9,006 bases of DNA, taken from assembly GCA_051208035.1 (NCBI GenBank), contig JBPJFZ010000028.1, positions 1-9,006 of the forward strand, given 5' to 3'. Below are positions 1-5,541 of the stretch, piece after piece. The stretch comes from JACKOB01 sp024234575 (lineage in GTDB: Bacteria; Pseudomonadota; Gammaproteobacteria; Pseudomonadales; Oleiphilaceae). The position numbers and the translations under genes were made by a program. Position 1 is the first letter of the stretch. Every line of letters begins with the position of its first letter. The notes under the pieces were generated by a model that was given only the letters and a program-made list of their open reading frames with translations, did no database searches and was not told the origin of the DNA.

Positions 1-197
1 ACCACCATCGGTGCACGATGAAACTGACCCCGCAGATTAAAACTTCGCGGTGTAAAATGTTGGTGTAGAAGAGTTAACTTACAAACCGGCACACCAACTG
101 AACCCTGGCCACTTGCCTTGCACAGAGACTGCACCCCGCCGAGCTTTCCCCGAATAAGGCCACGGAACCAGCTTTCGTTGCTCACTGTTTTTGGCAT
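1..197 (-). CDS. Rep1 cassette small hypothetical protein, copy A (partial)
   Basis: The frame starts at the ATG overlapping the cassette's first box (GTTATATG) and encodes a protein beginning MPKTVSNESWFRGLIRGKLG. It stays open to the window edge; intact copies end at 78 residues. I recognise no domain. The product would be basic, with no signal peptide or membrane segment. There is no Shine-Dalgarno sequence inside the cassette, since the start codon lies four bases from the recombination point. Other Rep1 copies carry stops in this frame, so coding status is uncertain. Confidence 0.35.
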   Translation of the reverse strand, partial: MPKTVSNESWFRGLIRGKLGGVQSLCKASGQGSVGVPVCKLTLLHQHFTPRSFNLRGQFHRAPMV

Positions 198-201
198 ATA
201 A
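1..201 (-). mobile_element. Rep1 cassette copy A (partial, 3' part off left edge)
   Basis: This is the promoter-proximal part of the Rep1 cassette, the 475-bp unit repeated six times in this window. It begins at the recombination box GTTATAT and runs leftwards out of the window, so its own attC is not seen. It matches the intact copies closely over the visible 201 bp. Confidence 0.9.
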
Positions 202-306
202 CGCCTGCATCTGCGGCAAAAAACAGCTGGCGGCTTTTGCGCCCGCGCAGCGGAAATGCGCATAAGGTGACAGCTGTTTTTTGTCCGTAGCATGCACTTG
301 TTAGGG
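196..306 (-). repeat. attC site 1
   Basis: This 111-bp attC belongs to the 145-aa protein cassette. On the minus strand it opens with CCCTAAC and closes with GTTATAT, which starts Rep1 copy A. Its outer part is of the TGCAGGCGTTA type, but its inner arms (around ggcaaaaaacagctg and cagctgttttttgtcc) are unlike any other attC here. Confidence 0.9.
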
Positions 307-738
307 CTGTTTTGTTAATGTACATAATACCAACTTTATTGCTTTAGTTAACCTTAGGTAGTCTAAACCCTTTGGCAAACGATTTGGTTTAATTTCTAGT
401 CTTTTAATAAACTCTTCACTAAAAAAACTTACCAGCTCTTCAAAACTTAAACACTCAATGTGTTTTGGTGGCATACAAACAGCGACTGACAATGACTTTA
501 CTTTTTGTTGTGTTACCGGGTTCTTGAAAGTGCTAAGTTTGTTATGTGGTTTTAACCATCGTTCATTTTCTGTTTGGTCGTTATCAACTGAAATTACAAC
601 CATGGTAAATTGATCAAGTTCACTACCAAATTCACCATTAGCTAACATACCATTTAAAACATTCTCCATTTTAACGGTAGCTTCACTGACAATCTGCCCT
701 ATTTCAGTACATGTTACTGATGTAATTCGAAATTTCAT
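301..738 (-). CDS. Unknown 145-aa cassette protein
   Basis: A soluble protein of 145 residues with no signal peptide or membrane segment. I do not recognise the family. Features that might help a profile search are a central ERWLKPHNKLSTFKNP segment (about 59-74), a PPKHIE motif (about 90-95) and a C-terminal RLPKGLDYLRL segment. Size and mixed alpha/beta composition would fit many small cassette or immunity-type proteins, but nothing visible proves that. The start is well supported: minus-strand GTTAGGGCAATATG puts the purine run AGGG four bases before ATG, so the ribosome-binding site lies partly in the recombination box. The TAA stop is the TAA of its own attC box CCCTAAC. The gene therefore fills its cassette from box to box. 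Confidence 0.8.
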   Translation of the reverse strand: MKFRITSVTCTEIGQIVSEATVKMENVLNGMLANGEFGSELDQFTMVVISVDNDQTENERWLKPHNKLSTFKNPVTQQKVKSLSVAVCMPPKHIECLSFEELVSFFSEEFIKRLEIKPNRLPKGLDYLRLTKAIKLVLCTLTKQP

Positions 739-742
739 ATTG

Positions 743-847
743 CCCTAACGTTGGGCTCAACGGTTTGGTGCACTTGGCGACTTTTTTGCTGCGCCAGCGC
801 GAAAAAGGTGCCAAGTGTACCAAATCCGTTGCAGCCCCTTGTTAAAT
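743..847 (-). repeat. attC site 2
   Basis: This 105-bp attC belongs to the DUF2199-like cassette. It opens with ATTTAAC and closes with GTTAGGG (minus strand). The inner arms ggtttggtgcacttggc and gccaagtgtaccaaatcc pair imperfectly, and the outer sequence (cgttgggctcaacgg) is of its own type. Confidence 0.9.
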
Positions 848-851
848 GATT

Positions 852-1352
852 TTATCTGCATAGGTCAGAATATTCACTTGCTCTATGTATTGAAATACCT
901 GATTGTTGCTCTTTAAACAATGAGCAGTTTGTATCTTGTACAATTACTTTAGGCCGCGAAGTTGTGCCAGTTAATTGAACAAGTACATCACTTTCAAACG
1001 AGCCTTTGGTTAATGGTATTTTGTTTACCAACAACCCTTTCATTGGCTCTTGATTGGATTGATCTTCTTCATCCCACAACTCCCAAACTATGCTAAAGTC
1101 GTGTTCTGAAAGCTGCACCCACACACCAAGGTTATAATTTTCACCTTTTTCTTGAACTGGCAGAGGTAAAACACATCTCAAATAATAATAACTGTCATCT
1201 AGTATGTAGATGTCATTATTGTATTTACATCTTTCGTCAATTTCGTCTGAATCCATTTCAGCAATAACATCAGGTCTTCTAAATGTAAGCTCTATATCAT
1301 TGGCTGGAACCATCTTTTCACAACATGGACATTTAATTAATTCTTGGTTCAT
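852..1352 (-). CDS. DUF2199-like protein with N-terminal CxxC motif
   Basis: A cytoplasmic-looking protein of 166 residues resembling the DUF2199 family, whose function is unknown. Visible family-like features, in order: an N-terminal CPCC (8-11), a YYLRCVLPLPV strand (about 56-66), NLGVWVQLSEHDF (about 74-86), the pair RP (about 133-134) and EQQSGIS near the C-terminus (about 148-154). The paired cysteines suggest metal binding, but only one clear CxxC is present. I chose the inner ATG at 1352 because AAGGAAG sits just upstream of it. An earlier in-frame ATG at 1367 overlaps the recombination box (GTTAAATG), lacks a ribosome-binding site and would add five residues. The TAA stop lies five bases before the attC box. 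Family assignment is from memory of the pattern, moderately sure. Confidence 0.78.
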   Translation of the reverse strand: MNQELIKCPCCEKMVPANDIELTFRRPDVIAEMDSDEIDERCKYNNDIYILDDSYYYLRCVLPLPVQEKGENYNLGVWVQLSEHDFSIVWELWDEEDQSNQEPMKGLLVNKIPLTKGSFESDVLVQLTGTTSRPKVIVQDTNCSLFKEQQSGISIHRASEYSDLCR

Positions 1353-1365
1353 AACTTCCTTATTC

Positions 1366-1479
1366 ATTTAACGCCTGCATTTACGGTTGCCATGGAGCAG
1401 GCTTTTTTGGGCATAAAATGGCGAAGCCATGCCCAAAAGAGCACGCGGAATGGCAATCCGTAACATGCCCTTGTTAGCT
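1366..1479 (-). repeat. attC site 3 (Rep2-type)
   Basis: This 114-bp attC belongs to Rep2 copy 1. It opens with AGCTAAC and closes with GTTAAAT (minus strand). The inner segments ttttttgggcataaaatggc and gccatgcccaaaa form the central hairpin. The same type recurs at 4507-4620 and 4971-5084. Confidence 0.9.
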
Positions 1480-1837
1480 TTATTCTTGACTGCACCTTGT
1501 TTCCCCGCCCACCAATGCCTCATCATTTTTCTTTCCGGTTACCACCCAACTCGCTACGGCAGTGACCATTACCCTTTGATTCACATCCCACTGAACTTTA
1601 AGTGGAAATTGAATTTTAGACAACCACTGAAACCTTCGCTTTTTCATCACGGTACGGCAACCGCAATTAGTAACCGCCACGGCGGCCGTAATTTTTCAGC
1701 GCTTGGCCCACGCGCCGTGCCCAAAATATTAACCCGCCTTGGCGGCGGATAGCCAGAGACTGGTACGTTGAATTTCCTTATTCACAAACTTTAAAAAAAG
1801 CCACCTTTGATGCTTTTTGGTCTTTTCCGGAAGCTAA
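1372..1837 (-). mobile_element. Rep2 cassette copy 1 (466 bp)
   Basis: First of three copies of a repeated cassette that carries its own 114-bp attC type. From its start on the minus strand it holds about 155 bp of GC-hairpin-rich leader, then a 66-codon frame, then the attC. It is the most divergent of the three in the leader and has lost the last two codons of the frame. Confidence 0.88.
1480..1680 (-). CDS. Rep2 cassette small protein, copy 1
   Basis: A 66-residue basic protein reading from GTG at 1680 (MAVTNCGCRTVMKKRRFQWL...). An internal ATG at 1647 gives a 55-residue alternative starting MKKRRFQWL. No family recognised; no signal peptide or membrane segment. Compared with the other two Rep2 copies it shows many amino-acid differences (for example a K/N/D shift in the GKKNDEALVGGE segment) but no internal stop or frameshift, which supports coding. 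The stop here is a TAA five bases ahead of the attC box; the other copies read two serines further. There is no good ribosome-binding site before either start, and the GTG lies in a GC hairpin. Confidence 0.5.
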   Translation of the reverse strand: MAVTNCGCRTVMKKRRFQWLSKIQFPLKVQWDVNQRVMVTAVASWVVTGKKNDEALVGGETRCSQE

Positions 1838-1937
1838 CGCTTGCATTAGCGGCTTGGTTGAACTGGCGACTTTTTTGCGTGTCTTTGCGAAAAAGGTGAC
1901 AGCTTAACCAAGTCCTTGCTAGATGCACTTGTTAGAA
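1832..1937 (-). repeat. attC site 4
   Basis: This 106-bp attC belongs to the gene-less cassette to its right. It opens with TTCTAAC and closes with GTTAGCT (minus strand). It is nearly identical to attC sites at 3311-3416 and 4026-4131, apart from the boxes and about two bases. Confidence 0.92.
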
Positions 1938-2329
1938 CTGATTTGCCCTTTAACTTTAATAAGTACTAAGCAAATCAGCCCCAACGATTTAATATTTTGC
2001 TCTACTCGTGAACTCCGAAGCCCACCGATAAGAACACCTAAATTGAATTACATTTTGAACCCAGATCAATTGAGTTAAAAAGGAAAGTCAACTTAAACAA
2101 ATATTGAATTATCAATTGTAGAGTAAAAAAGGAAGCAGATGTTTGAACCCCTTCACTAACTACAAGCACCGGTTAAGAAAAAAGCTTAACAATTTGCCCT
2201 AAAATACAAACAGCAGAGTTAAGGAAAAACCCTAACTGTTTGCCGCAAAACCCTACAAGCAGAGTTTAAAAAATACACTTAGCTGCTGCCCATAAACCAA
2301 ACACCTACAATGTGAAGCAGAAGTTCTAA
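1838..2329 (-). mobile_element. Gene-less integron cassette (492 bp) with hairpin repeats
   Basis: The cassette runs from GTTAGAA at 2330 to its attC at 1832-1937. The roughly 390 bp outside the attC contain no reading frame of useful length on either strand; the few ATG codons meet stops within a few codons. Instead there are four degenerate direct repeats and at least two stem-loops, annotated separately. Cassettes without an obvious gene are known from superintegrons and can carry promoters, small RNAs or structural DNA. Which applies here cannot be told from sequence alone. Confidence 0.8.
2161..2325. repeat. Degenerate direct repeats with stem-loops in the gene-less cassette
   Basis: On the plus strand, variants of tacaa-gcag-agtt start at 2161, 2205, 2254 and 2306, a spacing of 44-52 bases. 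The first two units are followed by hairpins: GTTAAG(7 nt)CTTAAC at 2172-2190, with perfect 6-bp arms, and GTTAAGG(5 nt)CCCTAAC at 2218-2236, with one internal A/C mismatch. A TTTGCC-like word follows each. A weaker copy of the stem (agtt ... aact) occurs at about 2073-2093. The arms resemble attC boxes (GTTAAG, CCCTAAC), which may or may not matter. Confidence 0.6.
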
Positions 2330-2429
2330 CGCCTGCATTTGCGGTTTGGGTTAAGTGGCGGCTTTTGTGCGTTACTTTGCACAAAAGGTGACAGTTTACC
2401 CAAATCCTTGCAAGATGCACTTGTTAGCT
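2324..2429 (-). repeat. attC site 5
   Basis: This 106-bp attC belongs to the 129-aa membrane protein cassette. It opens with AGCTAAC and closes with GTTAGAA (minus strand). The inner arms ggtttgggttaagtggc and gacagtttacccaaatcc pair imperfectly. It is close to attC 16 at 8210-8314. Confidence 0.92.
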
Positions 2430-2433
2430 GTTT

Positions 2434-2823
2434 TTAGTGAAGGTGTAATGATAGCCCCCAAATATTATGACCATGATAACCCCAACCATCATGGCCGCCG
2501 AATAATGGTAGATATATAAGAACTAACGAAATAATACCAGCGAAATATAAAGCTCTTTTATTGTTTGATTTTCGATTTAAGACGAAGAAGCCAACTAGCA
2601 CAACGTGACTGGCAATAACTAAAACCCAAGTGGAATATGAGGCTGCCGAAAACATTGGATTTGGCGCCACGTTATTAATAACGTAGTAATGAATTGATGC
2701 TGCAATTAGAGGAATGAGACTAACGAGAAGCAATAATGATGACTGCCATTTACCCGCGCCACTGAATTGAAATGTAGCTATACCGAGCAGCAAAATTAGT
2801 ATTGATATTGTATAGATAGCCAA
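2434..2823 (-). CDS. Small membrane protein with His-rich C-terminus
   Basis: A 129-residue, strongly hydrophobic protein with about four predicted membrane segments (roughly 4-20, 28-50, 64-83, 90-108). It ends in a short His/Gly/Trp-rich tail, HDGWGYHGHNIWGLSLHLH, with five histidines. No family recognised. The tail might bind a metal, but that is inference. The start is unusual. AAAAGGAG is a strong ribosome-binding site, yet the only conventional initiator, TTG at 2823, directly abuts it; an ATC two codons further in lies at better spacing. The frame ends five bases before the attC box, so it fills the cassette. Confidence 0.72.
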   Translation of the reverse strand: MAIYTISILILLLGIATFQFSGAGKWQSSLLLLVSLIPLIAASIHYYVINNVAPNPMFSAASYSTWVLVIASHVVLVGFFVLNRKSNNKRALYFAGIISLVLIYLPLFGGHDGWGYHGHNIWGLSLHLH

Positions 2824-2835
2824 CTCCTTTTGTAC

Positions 2836-2943
2836 AGCTAACGTCGCGCTCTTAGGATTGGTTTACTTGGCGGCTTTTTTGCCAGCGTAGCGACGCGAAA
2901 AAGGTGCCAAGTAAACCAATTCCTATGCAGCGCCTTGTTATAT
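2836..2943 (-). repeat. attC site 6 (Rep1-type)
   Basis: This 108-bp attC belongs to Rep1 copy B. It opens with ATATAAC and closes with GTTAGCT (minus strand). It has perfect 15-bp inner arms at 2857-2871 and 2906-2920, interrupted outer arms, and a large central loop. Confidence 0.93.
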
Positions 2944-3075
2944 GCCTTTTGCACACCGTTTCCAATCCCACCGATTTACCTTTTAAGTTTTGATATTTAC
3001 CCGAACTTCAGTGCCTTAAACTACCACAATTTCTAGAGTCTGCCACTGACCTTTTTCGCGATGTGAAATATTGGC

Positions 3076-3312
3076 TTACCATTCAATGTGGCGGGCCGCC
3101 ACTACCTTTTTTATTACCACCATCGGTGCACGATGAAACTGACCCCGCAGATTAAAACTTCGCGGTGTAAAATGTTGGTGTAGAAGAGTTAACTTACAAA
3201 CCGGCACATCAACTGAACCCTGGCCACTTGCCTTGCACAGAGACTGCACCCCGCCGAGCTTTCCCCGAATAAGGCCACGGAATCCGCTTTCGTTGCTCAC
3301 TGTTTTTGGCAT
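3076..3312 (-). CDS. Rep1 cassette small hypothetical protein, copy B (intact)
   Basis: A 78-residue basic frame starting MPKTVSNESGFRGLIRG (most copies have W for the first G of SGF) and ending VVAARHIEW. No domain, signal peptide or membrane helix recognised. The ATG overlaps the recombination box (GTTATATG), so nothing upstream of it belongs to the cassette; in each copy the upstream sequence is a different attC end. That leaves no conserved ribosome-binding site. Of five copies in which the region can be judged, two are stopped early. It may be a real small gene with decayed copies, or a fortuitous frame in a non-coding cassette. Confidence 0.4.
   Translation of the reverse strand: MPKTVSNESGFRGLIRGKLGGVQSLCKASGQGSVDVPVCKLTLLHQHFTPRSFNLRGQFHRAPMVVIKKVVAARHIEW
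3088..3112 (+). terminator. Terminator-like hairpin plus T-run on the plus strand (Rep1)
   Basis: On the plus strand the palindrome GTGGCGGGCCGCCAC (3088-3102) can fold into a seven-pair GC-rich stem and is followed after four bases by six T. It would act against transcription running opposite to the cassette genes. It lies inside the 3' end of the Rep1 frame. The same element recurs at 5686-5710, 6161-6185, 7987-8011 and 8918-8942. The gap between stem and T-run and the one-base loop of the longest stem make it non-ideal. Confidence 0.35.
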
Positions 3313-3416
3313 ATAACGCCTGCATTAGCGGCTTGGTTGAACTGGCGACTTTTTTGCGTGTCTTTGCGAAAAAGGTGACAGTTTAACCAAGTCCTTGCTA
3401 GATGCACTTGTTAGGC
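3311..3416 (-). repeat. attC site 7
   Basis: This 106-bp attC belongs to the HupE/UreJ cassette. It opens with GCCTAAC and closes with GTTATAT (minus strand). It is essentially identical to attC 8 inside the boxes. Inner arms: ggcttggttgaactggcg and tgacagtttaaccaagtc. Confidence 0.94.
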
Positions 3417-3418
3417 TT

Positions 3419-3994
3419 TTACATTACGATTAAGTGAAAACCAATACCTGCAATACTAGCACCAAGATATCGAAGTAATTGAGCACCATTCGGAGTTTTA
3501 GAAGCAACCGTACCCACTAATACGCCAGCAATATGAATACCTGCGGTGCCAACAATGAAACCCAAAACATACATACTTGGACTAGCCAGATAAGGCATTT
3601 CGATTCCATGAGCATAGCCATGAAAAATTGCGAAAAAGCCTACAAAACATATTGCTATCAAAGGCGCTAGCTTTTTCTCTATGGTAAGCGCTATTCCCAA
3701 TGCTAATACTGAAATGGATATTCCCATTTCTACGGATATTAACGGGATATTATTTATGCCCATAACACCACCTACCAACATTATCAAAACGAATGCAGCA
3801 GGCACCGACCATAGTGATTTACCACCCATTTGCGCACTAAGCACACCAACACTTAGCATTGCTAATAAATGATCGAATCCGAGTACGGGGTGAGATAAGC
3901 CTGCTAAAAAGCCTCCACCGCTAGATTGATGCGCATAACTAACACTTGGGAAAATAATGCTAGTTACAGCAATGATAGATAATAACTTTTTCAT
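3419..3994 (-). CDS. HupE/UreJ family metal permease (likely Ni/Co uptake)
   Basis: A 191-residue inner-membrane protein of the HupE/UreJ family, small secondary permeases known for nickel or cobalt transport beside hydrogenases, ureases or cobalamin genes. An N-terminal signal-like segment (1-21, ending SYA) is followed by a mature start at HQ, then about six hydrophobic helices. Both family signatures are present: HPVLGFDHLLAMLSVG (35-50, with H35, D41, H42) and FHGYAHGIE (124-132, with H125, H129, E132). Length is normal and no key residue is missing. ATG at 3994 is preceded by AGGT at good spacing. It is alone in its cassette, with no nickel enzyme or regulator nearby, so the metal cannot be inferred from context. 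The TAA stop lies two bases before the attC box. Confidence 0.93.
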   Translation of the reverse strand: MKKLLSIIAVTSIIFPSVSYAHQSSGGGFLAGLSHPVLGFDHLLAMLSVGVLSAQMGGKSLWSVPAAFVLIMLVGGVMGINNIPLISVEMGISISVLALGIALTIEKKLAPLIAICFVGFFAIFHGYAHGIEMPYLASPSMYVLGFIVGTAGIHIAGVLVGTVASKTPNGAQLLRYLGASIAGIGFHLIVM

Positions 3995-4025
3995 TCGAGT
4001 ACCTATGTATCTATTTATTTTTTTA

Positions 4026-4131
4026 GCCTAACGCCTGCATTAGCGGCTTGGTTGAACTGGCGACTTTTTTGCGTGTCTTTGCGAAAAAGGTGACAGTTTA
4101 ACCAAGTCCTTGCTAGATGCACTTGTTATAT
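4026..4131 (-). repeat. attC site 8
   Basis: This 106-bp attC belongs to the 121-aa zinc-ribbon-like membrane protein cassette. It opens with ATATAAC and closes with GTTAGGC (minus strand). Inside the boxes it matches attC 7, although the two cassettes carry unrelated genes. Confidence 0.94.
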
Positions 4132-4491
4132 TCCGATTAAAGCTACGGCGATTAATGTTACTAAAGCTAGCAGAATAATGATGCCAAACTTTTTAGTTTT
4201 TTCATTTACTATTTTAGTATAAATAAACAATGGCTTTTGCTTAACATCCCAAGCGTAGAGAATTAAAAATAATAATGCTGTGCCACTTACAATCAATGGA
4301 AAGTACTCTAGTAACACTACCAATAACACAAGATAAGGAATGCCAGAAAAAGCAAAAACACCTTGACCAATTATTTCGGGCGTTGGATGCTTTCTGACAA
4401 GCATTGCGCCACAATTTTTACACTTTGCTGGAATAGCCTCAGAACTTAAAAAGTTTGAAACTAAACTGACTTGATGATGACAATTGTTCAT
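4126..4491 (-). CDS. Zinc-ribbon-like membrane protein, 121 aa
   Basis: The protein begins with a short soluble region carrying CHH (4-6) and CKNCG (24-28), which could form a small zinc ribbon. A hydrophobic domain follows with about three membrane segments (roughly 44-62, 64-81, 102-120). It looks like the small zinc-ribbon plus membrane proteins often seen in gammaproteobacteria, but I cannot name a family or function. I chose ATG at 4491. An in-frame ATG at 4521 lies inside the attC of the upstream cassette and would translate recombination-site sequence, so it is unlikely. The ribosome-binding site is weak (AAAAAGTG). The TAA stop is part of the attC box ATATAAC, so the last codons are fixed by the recombination site. 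Confidence 0.78.
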   Translation of the reverse strand: MNNCHHQVSLVSNFLSSEAIPAKCKNCGAMLVRKHPTPEIIGQGVFAFSGIPYLVLLVVLLEYFPLIVSGTALLFLILYAWDVKQKPLFIYTKIVNEKTKKFGIIILLALVTLIAVALIGI

Positions 4492-4506
4492 GTATACACT
4501 TTTTGA

Positions 4507-4620
4507 ATATAACGCCTGCATTTAAGGTTGCCGTGGAGCGGGCTTTTTTGGGCGTAAAATGGCGCAGCCATGCCCAAAATAGCACGCGGAATGGCAATCC
4601 GTAACATGCTCTTGTTAGCT
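4507..4620 (-). repeat. attC site 9 (Rep2-type)
   Basis: This 114-bp attC belongs to Rep2 copy 2. It opens with AGCTAAC and closes with GTTATAT (minus strand). The central hairpin is formed by ttttttgggcgtaaaatggc and gccatgcccaaaa. Confidence 0.92.
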
Positions 4621-4976
4621 TGATTCTTGACTGCACTTTGTTCCCCCGCCCACCAATGCCTCATAATCATTCTTTCCGATTACTGCCGAACTCTCTACGG
4701 CAGTGACCATTACTCGTTGATTCACATCCCACTGAACTTTTAGTGGAAATTGAATTTTAGCCAACCACTGAAACCTTCGCTTTTTCATCACGGTACGGCA
4801 ACCACGATTTTTAGCCGCCACGGCGGCCGCAATTTTTCAGTGCTTGGCCCACGCGCCGTGCCCAAAATATTAACCCGCCTTAGCGGCGGATAGCCAGAGA
4901 ATGGTACGTTGACTTCCCTGATTCACAACTCTAACAACGCCAACTTTGATTCTTTTTTGTCTTTTCCGGAAGCTAA
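4513..4976 (-). mobile_element. Rep2 cassette copy 2 (464 bp)
   Basis: A complete second copy of the Rep2 cassette, directly followed in transcription order by the 121-aa cassette and directly preceded by Rep2 copy 3. Leader, frame and attC are all homologous to the other copies, with scattered substitutions. The leader contains GC-rich inverted repeats such as GCCGCCACGGCGGC. Confidence 0.9.
4615..4821 (-). CDS. Rep2 cassette small protein, copy 2
   Basis: A 68-residue frame from GTG at 4821 (MAAKNRGCRTVMKKRRFQWL...) with an alternative ATG at 4788 giving MKKRRFQWL (57 residues). The protein is basic at the N-terminus, then probably beta-rich (IQFPLKVQWDVNQRVMVTAV). It ends in a cysteine-containing tail, KCSQESS, whose stop is the TAA inside the attC box AGCTAAC. 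No family recognised. Relative to copy 3 the changes include ESSAVI for ASWVVT, without loss of frame. The GTG codon sits within an inverted repeat, GCCGCC-GT-GGCGGC, which would hide it in the mRNA. Confidence 0.52.
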   Translation of the reverse strand: MAAKNRGCRTVMKKRRFQWLAKIQFPLKVQWDVNQRVMVTAVESSAVIGKNDYEALVGGGTKCSQESS

Positions 4977-5084
4977 CGCCCGCATTTACGGCTGGCATGG
5001 AGTGGGACTTTTTGGGCGTAAAATGGCGAAGCCATGCCCAAAAAGGCACGCGGAATGCCAGTCCGTAACATACCCTTGTTAGCT
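4971..5084 (-). repeat. attC site 10 (Rep2-type)
   Basis: This 114-bp attC belongs to Rep2 copy 3. It opens with AGCTAAC and closes with GTTAGCT (minus strand). It differs from attC 9 at several arm positions (gcccgcatttacggctggc). Confidence 0.92.
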
Positions 5085-5439
5085 TGATACTTGATTGCAC
5101 TTTGTTTCCCCGCCCACCAATGCCTCATAATCATTCTTTCCGGTTACCACCCAACTCGCTACGTTAGTGACCGTTACCCGTTGACTCACATCCCACTGAA
5201 CTTTTAGTGGAAATTGAATTTTAGCCAACCACTGAAACCTTCGCTTTTTCATCACGGTACGGCAACCACGATTTTTAGCCGCCACGGCGGCCGCAATTTT
5301 TCAGTGCTTGGCCCACGCGCCGTGCCAAAATATTAACCCGCCTTGGCGGCGGATAACCAGAGACTGGTGCGCTGACTTCCCTGATTCACAACTTTAACAA
5401 CGCCACCTTTGATTCTTTTTGGTCTTTTTCGGAAGCTAA
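4977..5439 (-). mobile_element. Rep2 cassette copy 3 (463 bp)
   Basis: A complete third Rep2 cassette, in direct tandem with copy 2 and following Rep1 copy C in transcription order. The leader (about 5286-5434) again carries paired GC-rich segments around cccgccttggcggcgg and gccgccacggcggc. Confidence 0.9.
5079..5285 (-). CDS. Rep2 cassette small protein, copy 3
   Basis: A 68-residue frame from GTG at 5285 (alternative ATG at 5252), starting MAAKNRGCRTVMKKRRFQWL and ending KCNQVSS. It is homologous to copies 1 and 2, with substitutions such as NQRVMVTAV to SQRVTVTNV. The stop is the TAA of the attC box. No domain recognised. Retention of the frame across three diverged copies is the main argument for coding; absence of a ribosome-binding site is the main argument against. 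Confidence 0.52.
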   Translation of the reverse strand: MAAKNRGCRTVMKKRRFQWLAKIQFPLKVQWDVSQRVTVTNVASWVVTGKNDYEALVGGETKCNQVSS

Positions 5440-5541
5440 CGTCGCGCTCTTAGGATTGGTTTACTTGGCGGCTTTTTTGCCAGCGTAGCGACGCGAAAAA
5501 GGTGCCAAGTAAACCAATTCCTATGCAGCGCCTTGTTATAT
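5434..5541 (-). repeat. attC site 11 (Rep1-type)
   Basis: This 108-bp attC belongs to Rep1 copy C. It opens with ATATAAC and closes with GTTAGCT (minus strand). The interior appears identical to attC 6, 12 and 17, including the perfect 15-bp inner arms. Confidence 0.93.

Larger units (their letters stand above)
2842..3316 (-). mobile_element. Rep1 cassette copy B (475 bp, complete)
   Basis: A complete copy of the six-fold repeated cassette. It starts at GTTATAT (3317) and ends in its own attC 6. Contents in reading order: a 78-codon frame, about 130 bp without a gene, then the attC. It differs from the other copies at only a few scattered bases. Confidence 0.93.

Noticed and set aside
79..297. 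Second Rep1 frame (YAKNSEQRKLVPWPYSGKARRG...) extended by an ATG in the neighbouring attC; same at 6267-6482
   Set aside because: Its start depends on which attC happens to lie upstream, and it overlaps the box-started Rep1 frame. Open in several copies, but nothing favours it over chance.
1429..1752. Plus-strand frame of 107 codons
   Set aside because: It runs against the array through attC 3 and the Rep2 body, is antisense to the Rep2 frame, and has low-complexity, implausible composition. The equivalent frame is not kept in the other Rep2 copies.
2943..3075. Possible sigma70 promoter in the Rep1 spacer (TTGTGG and TTGAAT words)
   Set aside because: No -10 element at suitable spacing could be found by eye, so no promoter is annotated.
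3681..3872. Plus-strand frame inside the HupE/UreJ gene
   Set aside because: Shadow of a clearly recognised gene on the opposite strand.
4439..5100. Minus-strand frames that begin inside or cross attC 9 and attC 10 (starting MQSRIKLTRACYG, MIMRHWW, MQSSIKLTRVCYG)
   Set aside because: They are translations of attC arms and cassette junctions, change with each junction, and overlap better-supported genes.
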